Source of the DNA: Pseudomonadota bacterium
GTDB lineage: Bacteria; Desulfobacterota; WTBG01; CAIYCZ01
Direction of reading: 5' to 3'
Assembly: GCA_026388865.1 (NCBI GenBank)
Contig: JAPLIX010000310.1
Location: forward strand, 1-14,255
Length of the DNA stretch: 14,255 nt
Position numbers and translations under genes: made by a program. This document shows positions 4,485 to 12,938 of this stretch, piece by piece (within the stretch, counting starts at the first letter, position 1; every line of letters starts with the position of its first letter). Below the pieces are notes generated by a model that saw nothing but the letters and a program-made list of their open reading frames with translations, searched no databases and was not told the origin of the DNA.

Positions 4485-7400
4485 ATGAAACGGCACAAGC
4501 ACAGTATTTATTTGGGCAGTTTGCTGCCAGTGCTAACGGTATTCGCTGCGCTTTCCATTGCGCTGCAGCCTGTTTTTGCCCAGACAGATAGGGAATGCAG
4601 AAACAGCCCGGCGCCGGCTCGGCCTCAGCAGTCTGCCGTGCTGGCCACACCGCAGGGATCAGCAGCAGCAGATGATCAGGGCTACAGCATCTGGAAAACA
4701 GCGGGCAGCGGTTATTGCGACTATAATGATCACAACCTGGATATTAATGTTGATGCTGACCCGAAGGATATAACAGACCTCACCTTGATTATCAATGCCT
4801 ATGACGTAGATTTTACTACTCCCGGCTGCGAAGGCGGCCCGGAAGTTGATAAGGTATATATTAATGATAAAGAAGTGGGCGTGCTGCACGGTGCTAATGA
4901 CTCATGGAGCACCTCGACGTTTTCCATAAGCTCAAGTCTTCTGCAGCAGGGCAATAACCGGGTTTATATTGATACTGACGCTACCGGGACCGGGTGCTGG
5001 TGCGTGGGGATAGGATATGCTGCGCTGCGGGGTAAAGTAGGCTTCCAGATCACCGAGGTGACCCCCCAGGACAACGCAGAAAAGGTTGACTGGGAGCAGC
5101 CCAACATTACAGCTACTTTCTCAAGCGCTTATGACGCAAGCACGGTGAACGATCAGACCTTTGACCTTTTCTACTGGGGAACAAGTGGCAAGGTCATGGT
5201 GAGCGGCACTGTGGAAGCTACCAGTACAACCAAGGCTACATTTAAACCAAGCCAGCCGCTCAAGGACGGTGTCTATTACGTGGCAACGGTGTGGAGCAAG
5301 CCCGCTGCTGAAGGACTGGGCCGGTCCAAGTGGGTGAAGGGCCCTGGCGGTGTTGACCTTCAACAGGGAAAAACCTGGGCGTTCTGGACCATGCCGGATC
5401 TTACCGGTAATATCACTGTTGTGCCGGTCCAGTCTGTGGAAAATGTCAATCTGATTGTTGGAAAGCCATCCGTAATCAAAGTGTTCATACGTTGGGATAA
5501 AAAGTCTGACGTTTCACCTGACTGGCAGGCAAAAGCAATAGATGTTGATTCCCTTAAGGTATCATATGATGGAGAGGGCCATTCCGGATACGGCATATGG
5601 GCAGATGCCCCGGGGGTTAACATCTTTACCCCGGCGTTTGGCACCAAGGGGGCTAAGGAAACGGGAATACCAAGAGATAACCAAGCCCGATGAATCATAT
5701 TCGAAGTTTGAAAAGAGTAGGGCTTTAGACAGTGTGAATTACTACGGGTATAAGCCTGCTTATGCCGGGTCTGTCTCATTTTCTGCCGAGGTTGAGCTGA
5801 AGTCACCTGATGGGAAGAGCCGCAAATTCACTTCCGGCACGGTATCACGCACAATTATCGAGACCAAAAAATTCAGTTATGCGTTTGTGCCGGTGCAGAC
5901 GGGTAACTGGATTGCTACCGGTGTACTTGATGCCACCGGAATGTTTGTGAATATCCAAGACATGGCCACACGGAATCATCAAATATTTAGAGCGACCTAT
6001 CCGCTTTCGCCGTCAAATGCAGTTTATACCAATCCAAGCCTGGCAAATTTGACCCTTGTCCCATCCCAGAACAGCGCAACCTACAGCGATCCAGGCACTG
6101 ATAATAATAAAATAGACCTCCTGGGCTGGCTGAGCAGGCGGGCAGAGGCAAATAATCTGGATGCGTGTGTTGGCATCGTTCCCGATACCTGGCTGAAAGA
6201 CCTGGGTCTTACCTACACGGAAACATGGTTTGGCATTGACTATGCCAGACATTCCGCATTGATAGCACATAACGCCAGCAGGTTTATTCTCTCTCATGAA
6301 TTTGGTCATATGCTTCGTGACTGGGATGATTATGACAACTTTCTAGAGGCGGATGAGGGTTTTTATGTCGAGCAGCGTGAGGATAAGCGCAACAGCGTAA
6401 GCAAGTTGCCAGGACTGAACTCTGGATAGATGAACCCCAGTTCAGCGAGCTGTATGGCAATGAACTGGCACCCACTCCATCTATACAGTCGGGTGGATTT
6501 TCCGTCCAAGCAGCATCACAGCAGCTACTGCTGGCTGCCGGGGTTATTGACACGGCGACCAATGCAGTCACCCTTGATCCCTGGTATGTTATTGAGGGAA
6601 CAGAGTGGAAGCAGCCAACAGCCGGTGACTATAGCCTGGAATTCTATAACCAGCTCAATACTAAGCTGTCAGGCTATTCATTTCAGGGGTCGCAGGCGGT
6701 AAACAATAAAGTGAGCTTCCTCTTGAAGGTGCCGTACCCGCAAGATACAAAGAAGGTCCTTATAAAAAAAGGTACCACAACGTTGAAGGAAGCAACAAAG
6801 AGCGCAAACGCTCCCCAGATTACTATTACTGCTCCGACCCAGGGCACCGTACTATCAGGAAGCCAGACTATTACCTGGACCGCAACTGATGCAGACGGAG
6901 ACAGCCTCTATTACAGTGTTTCATTCAGTTCGGATAACGGCGCTACATGGGTTCCCCTGGTGTTTGATACGACCACTACCAGCTTCTCATGGAATACGGC
7001 AAGCACGGTAAAGAACGGAACCGGCTGCATGATACGGGTGACCGCAACTGACGGGCTGAATACCTCTACAAAAACAGTTGGCTCGCTCACGATTGCCAAC
7101 CAGCCGTGCATTGTATATTCTTCCCCATCCTCCGGGCAGCAGAACGTTCCTCTGGAAGCAACCATTACAATGGAGTTCAGCGACGAGATGGATGAAGAAA
7201 GTATTACCTCGGAGACCGTCACGCTGGAAGATGGCACCGGCACCAGGATTCCTGGTTCAGTATCATATGACAGCACGCTGCGGCAGGCGCTGCTTGTCCC
7301 GCAACAGACACTCACTGCAGCAGCCACCTATACGGTGAAGGTTTCGTCAACAGTACAAAACAAGTCTGAATTCCCGCTGAGCGGAACTACTTCTTTCTCC

Positions 7401-9011
7401 TTCACCACCAAGAGCGATGTGGGTCCGCCACAGGTGGTTATGGTGTCACCCGGTACCGGCGCATTGAACATTCCTATTAACGCACGGGTTGCCGTGATGT
7501 TCGATGAAGGCATAGATTCTTCTACCCTTACCCAGGATACGTTTTATGTTACCAGTGCTGCCGGCACCAGGCAGAGCGACACCATAAACTACAGTGCAAG
7601 CACCAAAACCGCTGTAATAACTTTTGCCTCCGATTTAAGTGCCAATTCCATTTACACGGCGACAGTGAAAGCAGGCATCAAGGACGCCGCAGGAAATACC
7701 ACTCAGGGAGATTACACGTGGTCGTTCCAGACCGGCACCGGCACTATCAGTCAACTGGGTTTCTCCGGCGTATATGCTGACCAGGCACTGGATGATACCG
7801 GTGACGGATTGTACGACCGCCTGGTGATTGATGTTGGTGTGGAAGTTTTTACCAGCGGCTACTATAACCTGAATGGACGGCTGGTTGACAGCGCTGGCCA
7901 GGAGATTGACTGGGGGACCACCAGCGATGTATCCATTGATGCGGGGGTGCAGGTGCTGCAGTTATCCTTCAAGAGCGACACGATACGCAGCCATGGCGTT
8001 AACGGTCCGTACTCGCTTAAAGATCTGCAGTTCTATAGCACTTCAGACCCCAATCTGTTTGTGTGGAAGGCAAATGCCTATACTACCAGGGCATATGATG
8101 TGACAAAGTTCAACGCGAACCTCACGCTCACCGGGCTGCCTGACGTGTACCTGTTGACCAGCCAGACCAGGGATAATGCATTTAACCTGAACGATTATGC
8201 CCTGCACAAAACACTGCCCGACAGTCAGCTCACCTATGAAATAGAGGTTGCCACTGACTCCCGCTGCGGGGTAAGTATTGACGGTGACGACAACATAGAT
8301 ATCAGCCCGCAGGCCGGCTGGGAGGGATACAGCGACGTAACCGTTAAGGTTACTGCCGGCAGTGATGCAGCACGGGATACGTTTCGCATTACGGTCAGTA
8401 ATGCCCCGGAAACAACTACCACGACTACTGCAGCAGTTGTAACCACAACAACTACAACGGCACCGGCGGGGAGCACGACAACGACGTCCGGCGCCGGGTC
8501 GACCACGACAACGGTGAGCAGCGGCGACTGCCCGCCTGAATATCCTGTTGACTGCCGGGAGCAGGGTTCTTTCGGCTGTTGTCCGGCGGATTTGCCCTAT
8601 TGCGGCCTGACCAAATGTTACAAGACACCGCCGCTCTGCCCCATGGTGCTGCTTGCCGATGGGGATGAAGACCTGCTCGATACGCTGCGCCAGTTCAGAA
8701 ACAGGGTTCTGTACAAGACACCGGCGGGAAAAGAATACGCCCAGCTTTTTTACCAGCACGCGGTAGAGACCATTTCCATCCTGCGGCGCAATCCTGCGGC
8801 GCTGCAAAAGTCGCTGGAAATGCTGCAGGTGATTGTTCCGGAAATACGAGCAGCGCTGCAGGGAGAAAAAATTAGTCTTGATCAGCCGATACTGAATGCC
8901 TTGGCGCAGGTACTCGAGGAGATCGGCAAAGATGCACGGCCAGTGTTGAAAAAAGATATTGCCCGGGTTGCCGGCCGGCTGAAGAGCGGTAAAATCGGAA
9001 TCCTTAAATAA
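4485..9011 (+). pseudogene. Large secreted zinc metalloprotease with Ig-like modules and CTERM-like tail, carrying two compensating frameshifts
   Basis: ATG 4485 has a strong Shine-Dalgarno (AAAAGGAGGG). A Sec signal peptide follows: MKRHKH, a hydrophobic core, VFA-QTD near residue 32. The reading frame shifts by +1 near 5650-5672, after FTPAFGTKGAKE, and resumes with REYQEITKPDE. It shifts back near 6400-6415, resuming with RTELWIDEPQFSELYG; each indel alone causes early termination. Across the restored frame (about 1500 residues) are: an N-terminal beta domain, a Big_5-like Ig domain (EVTPQDNAEKVDWEQPNITA), the catalytic region with HEFGHMLRDWD (6295-6327), another Ig-like domain (ITITAPTQGTVLSGSQTITW), two Big_5 repeats (SSPSSGQQNVPLEATITMEF; SPGTGALNIPINARVAVMF), a module starting GVYADQALDDTGDG, a Thr-rich linker, seven cysteines at about 8528-8640, and a helical CFI-box-like tail. 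HExxH plus Asp at +10 fits a metzincin-like zinc site. The indels may be real decay or assembly errors. Confidence 0.85.
8410..8513 (+). repeat. Low-complexity ACN-repeat tract encoding a Thr-rich linker
   Basis: Runs of ACC/ACA/ACG/ACT codons encode four blocks of 4-6 threonines separated by Ala/Val/Gly/Ser. The linker separates the Ig-like ectodomains of the protease from its Cys-rich segment and C-terminal helical tail. Codons are mixed within the runs, so the tract is held at the protein level rather than being a pure DNA microsatellite. Such linkers are often extended and O-glycosylated in secreted enzymes. Confidence 0.85.
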
Positions 9012-9019
9012 CCAAGAGG

Positions 9020-9062
9020 CCCCCTGTGCCCGGATTAGCAGGCCGCTTTCCCGCGCAGGGGG
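9020..9062 (+). terminator. Hairpin after the protease stop codon, possible terminator
   Basis: CCCCCTGTGC (9020-9029) pairs with GCGCAGGGGG (9053-9062) over 10 bp with one G-T wobble, starting 8 bp after the protease stop. The 23-nt loop is GC-rich. No T-run follows (TATCGGTG), so it could be a weak or factor-assisted terminator or an mRNA-stabilising stem. Confidence 0.45.
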
Positions 9063-9149
9063 TATCGGTGCAGACGGGCAGAACGTTTAAAAGGGTACTA
9101 TCCCCGGTACCAATTACAGGCCGGGATATTGTTAGCAGAAACAGGGTAG

Positions 9150-9359
9150 CAGCACATAGATGCAGACACACCAGGAAATCGGCTGTTCACAACTTTTGGC
9201 AGCAAGGAAGAGCTTCTTACCGATGACATCGCGGGCGACATAGAGATATTTGCCGACGCGCGTGACGCGGAAGTAACGCACCCGGAGCTGAAGCAGGTAA
9301 TCCGGCAGGTAAAAAAAGAGGTGCATGACAGGACCCTGTTTAGAATAAGCGCGGTTTGA
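9150..9359 (+). pseudogene. Unidentified C-terminal gene fragment (about 69 codons, no start)
   Basis: Between a TAG at 9147 and a TGA at 9357 one plus-strand frame reads like real protein. It includes RLFTTFGSKEELLTDDIAG, DIEIFADARDAEVTHPELKQ and VIRQVKKEVHDRTLFRI. It has the charged, amphipathic composition and balanced codon use of a coding region. It has no ATG or GTG start near its beginning and no ribosome binding site. I do not recognise the family. The likeliest reading is the tail of a gene whose 5' part was deleted or frameshifted; a neighbouring frame upstream (about 9110-9150, reading ITGRDIVSRNRVAA) could be the continuation before an indel. Confidence 0.45.
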
Positions 9360-9487
9360 TACAATAGATTTTGAAATAAAAAAACAGTGGATGAAGTTGG
9401 CGGGCGATGTCCCTGGTTTTAGAGGCTGAAGGCTGTGAGCTGATTTACTATAACGGTTATTGTTTCTGGTTTTCCAAGGAGGGTGTC

Positions 9488-11122
9488 ATGCTGAACAAAT
9501 CATTCCCGGTTGTATTGAGTCTCATCGTTCTGTCGCTCCTGGTGGTTGGCTGCCCCTCTCCCCTGCCGGTCTGGCGTGAATTCTACTCCCTTGATCAGGA
9601 CGCCTCGGGCGTCAACGAGAAGGTCAACAACATCGCCAGCCTGACCGTAGTCTCCAGGGATGATAATGAACTGCGGGCCGAATACCGGGCCGGTTTCGTC
9701 CAGGGTACGCTGCAGGGGCGCACCATCCGCTATGCCCGGGACAACTCCTGGGATAATTCTTACCTGACGGATCCTGACCATTCCTTTCCCCAGCAGCCCG
9801 GCCCCACCCCGGCGGAACTTGAGAAGGCCGCAAGTATCCTGAACGAGAACTACAACTATTTAATTAAATACCTGAAAACCACCCCCGACAGCGACGCGGC
9901 CCGCAAGCTTTCCCGCCTGCTCTTCCGCATGCTGGGCATCTATCATGGGGCGACCCTGGCCGCGCCGGCCAGCCTGGACTTTTCCGGCTCGTGGCTGCCC
10001 GATGCCTCCTACTTCCAGCCGGCGGAGCTTACCCTGGAATACGGGACCACGTCGCTCACCTTCATGGACGTCTACTTCCTCAACGCGTTCAATGACCTGA
10101 CGTATGTGATCTCGTATTCGCCGGAATTGGGCGGCATTGGCATTGCCCCTGGAGAAAAATGCTCGGCCTTCCTCAAGCGGGTCGGCGACGAGGTGATCCT
10201 GACCCATAATACCTGGCAGGGGTTTCTTTCCCAGACTATGGCCATGACCCTTTTCGTGAACGACGATTTTCTCACAGTGAACGCCTCCAGCCCTGGATTG
10301 ATAGGCTCCGGCACGGATTTCGGCTACAACAACAAGGGCATTATGTTCAATGAAACCACCCACCGCCTTTCACACAGCGTAACGAAGACCGACGCGCTCT
10401 GGATTTTCTGGCGGGTGACCCTTGCCGAGCAGTTTTCCACGTCCATAGATGATTTCTTCCATTACATCTCCCTGGAAAACTCCGGCACATACCTGAATGG
10501 CTACATGCTGGTGGACAGCAATAACAACGAGACCGGACTGGTGGAGATGTCGTATCAATGCTTTGTCTTTTACCGCTCCAGCGGCGGGCCCTACACGGTT
10601 ACCACCAAGCCCGAAGGCTTTTCCACCGCCTATGACGCCGAGATGGTCACCCCGGCTTACCTTATGGGCATCAACTTTCCCGCTTCACTGCAGGTGCGTG
10701 CGGACCTCAAGTCCACGGACAACCGGCCCGCCCGGCGACAACAGTTCACAGAGCTACTGCCGGGAGTGACCGATGTGGAGAGCGCCCGGGCGGTCATCAC
10801 GTACACCGACCCGGCCAATCCGCTGTCGATCTTTGGCCGCTGGGATCTGGGCTACGGCGAGACGCCCTATCCCAAGATGATCCCGGACGGCTCCATCGAC
10901 GCCAAGGTGGCCACGGCCAGCATGGCCCGCGCATCCAGGCAACTGACGGGGAAGCTGGACGTGCTTTCACCGGCCCAGGGCTTCTGGATGCTCTACGGCA
11001 CCGCCCATGTCAACGGCAAACCGTTTATCTGGAGCCGGTCATCATGGAGCTGGCAGAAGCGGCGGGACGTGCCGGACGTTCTGGATGGACGCTTTACGTA
11101 CCTGAAGCTCAATCTGCGGTAA
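9488..11122 (+). CDS. Phospholipase B-like (PLBD/p76 family, Ntn-hydrolase fold) lipoprotein
   Basis: The 544-residue protein starts at ATG 9488, preceded by AAGGAGGG; an upstream in-frame ATG at 9407 lacks an RBS and would bury the signal. MLNKSFPVVL, a hydrophobic core and LLVVGC (Cys22) form a lipobox. Several blocks match the PF04916 phospholipase B-like family in order: AEYRAGFVQGTLQG (about 65-76; family AYxAGxLEG), KCSAFLKRVG...THNTW (family CSALIKxLPG...AHSSW), NSGTYLNGYMLVD (family NSGTYNNQYMVLD), a TDVESARAVITYTDPANPLS block, and near the C-terminus IDAKVAT...FIWS...PDVLDGRFTYLKLNL. Cys225 matches the nucleophile exposed by autocleavage in PLBD1/PLBD2, and the length fits. It is probably a membrane-anchored amidase or lipase-like hydrolase; even in eukaryotes the substrate is debated. 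The gene is visibly richer in G/C at third positions than its neighbours, which hints at transfer. Confidence 0.8.
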   Translation: MLNKSFPVVLSLIVLSLLVVGCPSPLPVWREFYSLDQDASGVNEKVNNIASLTVVSRDDNELRAEYRAGFVQGTLQGRTIRYARDNSWDNSYLTDPDHSFPQQPGPTPAELEKAASILNENYNYLIKYLKTTPDSDAARKLSRLLFRMLGIYHGATLAAPASLDFSGSWLPDASYFQPAELTLEYGTTSLTFMDVYFLNAFNDLTYVISYSPELGGIGIAPGEKCSAFLKRVGDEVILTHNTWQGFLSQTMAMTLFVNDDFLTVNASSPGLIGSGTDFGYNNKGIMFNETTHRLSHSVTKTDALWIFWRVTLAEQFSTSIDDFFHYISLENSGTYLNGYMLVDSNNNETGLVEMSYQCFVFYRSSGGPYTVTTKPEGFSTAYDAEMVTPAYLMGINFPASLQVRADLKSTDNRPARRQQFTELLPGVTDVESARAVITYTDPANPLSIFGRWDLGYGETPYPKMIPDGSIDAKVATASMARASRQLTGKLDVLSPAQGFWMLYGTAHVNGKPFIWSRSSWSWQKRRDVPDVLDGRFTYLKLNLR

Positions 11123-11167
11123 GGCTGCGCCGCAACTCTCAACAAATGCTTGTCAGCCTCCGCTTTA

Positions 11168-11188
11168 GCAACGGCTGAAAGCTGTTGC
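11168..11188 (+). repeat. Compact 9-bp hairpin with GAA loop downstream of the PLBD gene
   Basis: GCAACGGCT (11168-11176) pairs with AGCTGTTGC (11180-11188) around GAA, with one G-T pair. It starts about 45 bp after the stop codon. The following CTATTGCC has no T-run, so it is more likely an mRNA 3' stabilising stem than an intrinsic terminator. Confidence 0.5.
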
Positions 11189-11285
11189 CTATTGCCTGCT
11201 AGCGATAGGATTATCAGGGCATGCAAAAATATCAGTATTAACAGCAATAAACTAATGGTGGAAACGCCCTTTGAGCTAAAACTTG

Positions 11286-11301
11286 TAGAAACGAGTTTCT
11301 A
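11286..11301. repeat. Short palindrome TAGAAAC-GA-GTTTCTA
   Basis: Two perfect 7-bp arms are separated by 2 bp in the intergenic stretch between the convergent PLBD and DUF3089 genes. The AT-rich symmetry suits a protein-binding site, but no promoter is visible next to it. Confidence 0.4.
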
Positions 11302-11317
11302 GAAATGTAGCAATGTA

Positions 11318-11336
11318 AATGGGGTCTCCCCTCTTC
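11318..11336 (+). repeat. Copy 1 of a 19-bp direct repeat with a GGGG-CCCC palindrome
   Basis: AATGGGGTCTCCCCTCTTC here and AATGGGGTCACCCCTCTTC at 12797-12815 differ by one base and have the same orientation. This copy lies just before the terminator stem on the 3' side of the DUF3089 gene. Confidence 0.7.
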
Positions 11337-11352
11337 TATAATATAAGAAAAG

Positions 11353-11398
11353 AAAAGGGGGACAGGCTGCTTTTCGCAATTCAGCCTGTCCCCCTTTT
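11353..11398. terminator. Strong bidirectional rho-independent terminator
   Basis: A 17-bp perfect stem pairs AAAAGGGGGACAGGCTG (11353-11369) with CAGCCTGTCCCCCTTTT (11382-11398) around a 12-nt loop. It has an A-run on the left and a T-run on the right, so it works in both directions. It ends transcription of the minus-strand DUF3089 gene, whose stop is 16 bp away, and also catches read-through from the plus-strand PLBD gene. Confidence 0.93.
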
Positions 11399-11413
11399 TA
11401 CTACACATCACTA

Positions 11414-12769
11414 TCACTCCACCGTAATCGCAAGCTCCGCCACATCTTTGCCGAAATCATTTTCAGCGCTTAGCCTGACAGCAAACGTTCCTGTCTCGGG
11501 TACTGCCCCGGAGATAATTCCATTCTGTTCATCAATGCTCAGCCCCGCAGGAAGACTATCGGCATGAAAGACCTTTGCCTGGTTGATAGTCTCAATCTGA
11601 TGGGTGAAGGGCGTGCCCGCACTCAGATGAGCCGTGTTGGAACTCTCAATGAGCGGATAGTGCACCTGCTCGTGCTCCAGCAGAAACGCATGAACGCGTG
11701 CCCGCGCATTTGCTCTTATATTCATCCAGAAGAGATTAAAATCAAACACATGATAGTTTAGCGGCCCCATCATTTCACCGTCATCGAAACGATCCTTCGG
11801 CAGCTTCGCCGGACTAACCAAAAGATACCCGCGATCGTCGCGGGCTCCGACCAGGCCCGGATAGATCCCATGGAAATTAGTTTCGTGCTCACCAAACACA
11901 CCAAATGGGACAGCCCCTAGGTTCAGCTCTGCACCCGCCATCTCAGGGCCTTCAATCCACGTAAGCGGATTAATATCATACAGTACTTCGCTCGCAGGGG
12001 TCCGCACCCATCTTTGGCTTTTAGGTTCCCAATAAACCTGACCCCAGAGCCATTGGCATCGGCCATAATCAGTTACTCCTTCCCCGAAAGTCTCCCAGAT
12101 TGCAATGCATCCGGTTTGTTGAGGGGCAGTGCAGGGCTTAAGGTCCGTGGCGCCGCTGTCAAAAAACGAACGCGCTATCGGCATGCCGGGTGTCCATGCT
12201 GCAACAAAGCGTTTTTCAAGAGGGGTCCCGATCACTTCTTCCAGTAATAACCGCGAGGCATGATTGGCCCCCTGGCTGTGGCCGGCAATGATAAAAGGCC
12301 GACCATTATTCAGGCGCCGGATATAGTAGCGAAACGCCTGGCGCACATCCTCGAATGCGAAATTCAAAGGCTCCTGCATTTCTTCTTCACTGCCGTCGTA
12401 CACATAAAGCGCTATCTGGCGGTAGCGGGGAGCATAAATACGCCCGATTGCATTGAAAGGCGTGGCCTGTGCCATTAACATTATCTCTGTTATCTTTACC
12501 GCGTCCGGATCATCAATGGGAGCATTTTTGACATCACTGCGATAATAGGTTGTCGGGTGGACATAGAAGACATCAACTGGTGCTGATTCTTCAAGGTTGC
12601 TGAGGCCGCTGCCAACAGGGGTAAATAAAGCAGTACTATTCATTCCAGGCATGGCATACCACGACTCGGGCACACTGTAATCAATCCTGTCACCAGCACA
12701 CCCTGCAAGCAGCATAATCACTGCCGTAATACTAAGAAAGCATTTCATTGATGCTTTTTTCGCCACCAT
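11414..12769 (-). CDS. DUF3089 alpha/beta-hydrolase lipoprotein with C-terminal Ig-like domain
   Basis: The 451-residue protein starts at an ATG (12769-12767) preceded by GAGGAGG 6 nt away. An earlier in-frame ATG at 12865 has no RBS and would put 32 residues before the signal peptide. MVAKKASMKC, a hydrophobic core and MLLAGC (Cys24) form a lipobox. Residues 66-75 read DVFYVHPTTY, the signature of DUF3089. GHSQG at 163-167 is the nucleophile elbow with Ser165, and NYH near 340 is a likely catalytic His. From about 383 to the end, PFTHQIETIN, SLPAGLSIDEQNGIISGAVP and a final beta strand form a putative Ig (He_PIG) domain. DUF3089 proteins are esterase- or lipase-like, but the substrate is unknown. 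The gene is intact and monocistronic, and ends at the strong terminator 16 bp downstream. Confidence 0.88.
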   Translation of the reverse strand: MVAKKASMKCFLSITAVIMLLAGCAGDRIDYSVPESWYAMPGMNSTALFTPVGSGLSNLEESAPVDVFYVHPTTYYRSDVKNAPIDDPDAVKITEIMLMAQATPFNAIGRIYAPRYRQIALYVYDGSEEEMQEPLNFAFEDVRQAFRYYIRRLNNGRPFIIAGHSQGANHASRLLLEEVIGTPLEKRFVAAWTPGMPIARSFFDSGATDLKPCTAPQQTGCIAIWETFGEGVTDYGRCQWLWGQVYWEPKSQRWVRTPASEVLYDINPLTWIEGPEMAGAELNLGAVPFGVFGEHETNFHGIYPGLVGARDDRGYLLVSPAKLPKDRFDDGEMMGPLNYHVFDFNLFWMNIRANARARVHAFLLEHEQVHYPLIESSNTAHLSAGTPFTHQIETINQAKVFHADSLPAGLSIDEQNGIISGAVPETGTFAVRLSAENDFGKDVAELAITVE

Positions 12770-12796
12770 AATTTTCCTCCTCTCAGTTTGGGGGTC

Positions 12797-12815
12797 AATG
12801 GGGTCACCCCTCTTC
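12797..12815 (+). repeat. Copy 2 of the 19-bp direct repeat, in the DUF3089 leader
   Basis: Its core GGGGTCACCCC (12800-12810) is a perfect palindrome with a one-base centre. It lies about 30-45 bp upstream of the DUF3089 start codon, where a repressor site or a leader hairpin would act. Copy 1 is at 11318-11336, so the pair brackets the gene. Confidence 0.65.
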
Positions 12816-12859
12816 ACAGAATGATCAGGCAACAGGGTGCAACAATATGGCGACAAGTC

Positions 12860-12912
12860 TATCACAATTTTATCACAATGAGGCAGGTTTCACAGGGGAC
12901 TTTTTATCACAA
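12860..12912 (-). promoter_or_regulatory. Three TTGTGATA (TATCACAA) repeats upstream of the DUF3089 gene, promoter/operator candidate
   Basis: TATCACAA occurs at 12860-12867, 12871-12878 and 12905-12912, all in one orientation; the starts are 11 and 34 bp apart. This is the AT-rich stretch between tRNA-Leu and the DUF3089 start, so the promoter of that gene should lie here. Spacings near one and three helical turns would put the copies on the same DNA face, as for operator half-sites. I cannot pick a convincing -10/-35 pair. Confidence 0.4.
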
Positions 12913-12938
12913 ATGGAAAAAAGAGAAGAAAAAATAAA

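Noticed and set aside
5650..6415. Programmed ribosomal frameshifting in the protease
   Set aside because: Two shifts in opposite directions would be needed, and no slippery heptamer with a downstream pseudoknot is evident. Indel mutations or assembly errors explain it more simply.
8043..8807. 254-codon minus-strand open frame under the protease 3' part
   Set aside because: It is Cys/Arg/Gly-rich, has no RBS or domain logic, and lies opposite a clearly coding frame with good Ig-like domains. It is an antisense shadow.
9860..10363. 167-codon minus-strand frame inside the PLBD gene
   Set aside because: It is an antisense shadow typical of GC-rich coding DNA; the plus frame has strong family blocks.
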